Source: Candidatus Woesearchaeota archaeon | GTDB taxonomy: Archaea > Nanobdellota > Nanobdellia > Woesearchaeales > JASKKU01 | Assembly (NCBI GenBank): GCA_011045925.1 | Contig: DSBS01000018.1 | Location: forward strand, 1-6,784 | Direction: 5' to 3' | DNA: 6,784 nucleotides | In this document: piece after piece, positions 5,989-6,784 of the stretch | Layout: each line of letters starts with the position of its first letter | How positions within the stretch are numbered: position 1 is the first letter of the stretch | The notes under the pieces: generated by a model | Told to the model about the DNA's origin: nothing | Databases searched by the model: none | The model's input: only the letters and a program-made list of their open reading frames with translations | Position numbers and translations under genes: made by a program

Positions 5989-6615
5989 ATGCCTAAAAAA
6001 AAGAAAACCAAAAAGGAAAAGAAAAAAGAAAAGGAAAAGCTTAAAGTAAACAAAAAAAAGATTATAGTATATTCTATTCCTTTTGTGCTTTTGATTGGTG
6101 CCATTGTTCTTCTTGTGATTTTTGTAAGCATCTCAAATAGGAATATTAAGCAAGTAACACTGAGAGAGTATATAGATGATAATATTGAGTCTTACAGAGA
6201 AACAAAAGATGCTCTAGTATACACTGGCGTCCGGGCAATTGAGGACTGCGGAAGAGAACAGAATGTATTAATTAAAGACTTTAGAGAATGCGTTTACTTG
6301 CGATTGTCAGATGAAGGAATAAACCCAGAAGCCCTTACAGTTCAAGAAAAAAACGATATTCTCAGGGGCTTAATCGAGCTTTGTGATGAGATTGATAAGC
6401 TTTATCTCCCAGAACGCCCAGAGACCGGAAGCGATTACTGCAGGAGTTTAGCTATGACTGTTTTTAGGTATGTTCCAGAAGACTTTAATGAGATAATAAA
6501 AAACCCAAGCGTTAGAAACTGGGTTTTAAGGTTTTACTATGAGGAAGAAGAATACTGCAATCTTATTGATGATATCAGATTAAGAACCTATTGCATTGAA
6601 ATAAATAAGAATTAG
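5989..6615 (+). CDS. single-pass membrane protein with lysine-rich N-terminus and three cysteine pairs
   Basis: A 208-residue protein that I do not recognise as a named family. The first 24 residues include 15 lysines, followed by one membrane helix (about 25-48). By the positive-inside rule the tail is cytoplasmic and residues 50-208 face outward. That domain has exactly six cysteines (87, 101, 132, 151, 190, 202) and no others occur in the protein. They fall as three neighbouring pairs spaced 14, 19 and 12 apart. The last, CNLIDDIRLRTYC (190-202), fits the CxxIxDxxxRxxC pattern that I recall from hypothetical proteins of DPANN archaea; the others are looser. The simplest reading is a helical outward-facing domain held by disulfides, but metal binding is not excluded. 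It is divergent from the operon and need not belong to its pathway. The ATG start fits the promoter spacing and the Lys-rich run begins at once. Confidence 0.75.
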   Translation: MPKKKKTKKEKKKEKEKLKVNKKKIIVYSIPFVLLIGAIVLLVIFVSISNRNIKQVTLREYIDDNIESYRETKDALVYTGVRAIEDCGREQNVLIKDFRECVYLRLSDEGINPEALTVQEKNDILRGLIELCDEIDKLYLPERPETGSDYCRSLAMTVFRYVPEDFNEIIKNPSVRNWVLRFYYEEEEYCNLIDDIRLRTYCIEINKN

Positions 6616-6782
6616 AGCCTTATGCTCTGTCTATCTATAAGGGTTTTGGAAAGATCGAAATTAAAAAGGGTTTCTCCTAGACAAGTCAGTTTTTTCAGAT
6701 TCGAATCATATATAATCAAGTCAAAGTTTTCTTTTGAGGTTTTGGGTATAATCAACTTGTAAGATAAGTTCAGGTCTATAGG
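6612..6782 (-). CDS. partial CDS, C-terminal end of an unrecognised protein
   Basis: The minus strand is open from the window edge to a TAA at 6612-6614, giving the last 56 residues of a protein whose start lies beyond base 6784. The other two minus frames are interrupted. The fragment begins PIDLNLSYKLI and ends TLIDRQSIRL. It alternates short hydrophobic strands with polar turns, as in a beta-rich domain, and contains one cysteine. No family is recognisable from so short a piece. It converges on the plus-strand gene and the two stops overlap in TTAG. T-rich sequence beyond its stop on the minus strand (6599-6611) could help end its transcript. Confidence 0.6.
   Translation of the reverse strand, partial: PIDLNLSYKLIIPKTSKENFDLIIYDSNLKKLTCLGETLFNFDLSKTLIDRQSIRL
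6614..6628. terminator. small hairpin at the convergent gene ends, weak terminator candidate
   Basis: AGAGC (6614-6618) and GCTCT (6624-6628) pair around a CTTAT loop, directly at the shared stop codons. The stem is only 5 bp and no T-tract follows on the plus strand, so a role in ending transcription is weakly supported. Confidence 0.2.
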
Positions 6783-6784
6783 GA

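Noticed and set aside
1..6784. CRISPR array, tRNA or rRNA genes
   Set aside because: No regularly spaced direct repeats, cloverleaf or rRNA-like sequence was seen on either strand.

Overview
The window looks like a piece of an AT-rich archaeal genome, most likely a small-genome DPANN-type lineage. Pointers are lysine-rich proteins, Arg codons that are mostly AGA/AGG, A/T boxes about 25-31 nt upstream of start codons that lack strong Shine-Dalgarno sequences (leaderless-style promoters), and a membrane-anchored protein with paired cysteines of a kind common in those archaea. The lineage is an inference; no rRNA or tRNA gene is present to settle it.

Layout. Bases 1-113 hold no convincing gene but contain three consecutive hairpins ending in a GGATTCA tail, resembling the right end of an IS200/IS605-type element or its omega-RNA scaffold. 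It abuts, and may supply, the stop codon of the next gene. Bases 111-5888 are four minus-strand genes in one tight array (transcription runs from 5888 down to 111): two cobalamin-type radical SAM proteins overlapping by ATGA, a multi-pass membrane protein of probable GT-C glycosyltransferase type, and an FAD-dependent oxidoreductase of the DAO class. A 100-bp divergent promoter region (5889-5988) separates this operon from a plus-strand gene for a lysine-rich single-pass membrane protein with six cysteines. That gene meets a partial minus-strand gene tail to tail, their stop codons sharing TTAG.

How the genes may work together: a polyprenyl-phosphate-sugar-dependent membrane transferase next to an FAD oxidoreductase and two radical SAM enzymes suggests synthesis and modification of a cell-surface glycan or lipid. 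No single substrate can be read from the sequence. The best leads for something new are this four-gene cassette, the hairpin array at the left edge, and the cysteine-pair membrane protein.
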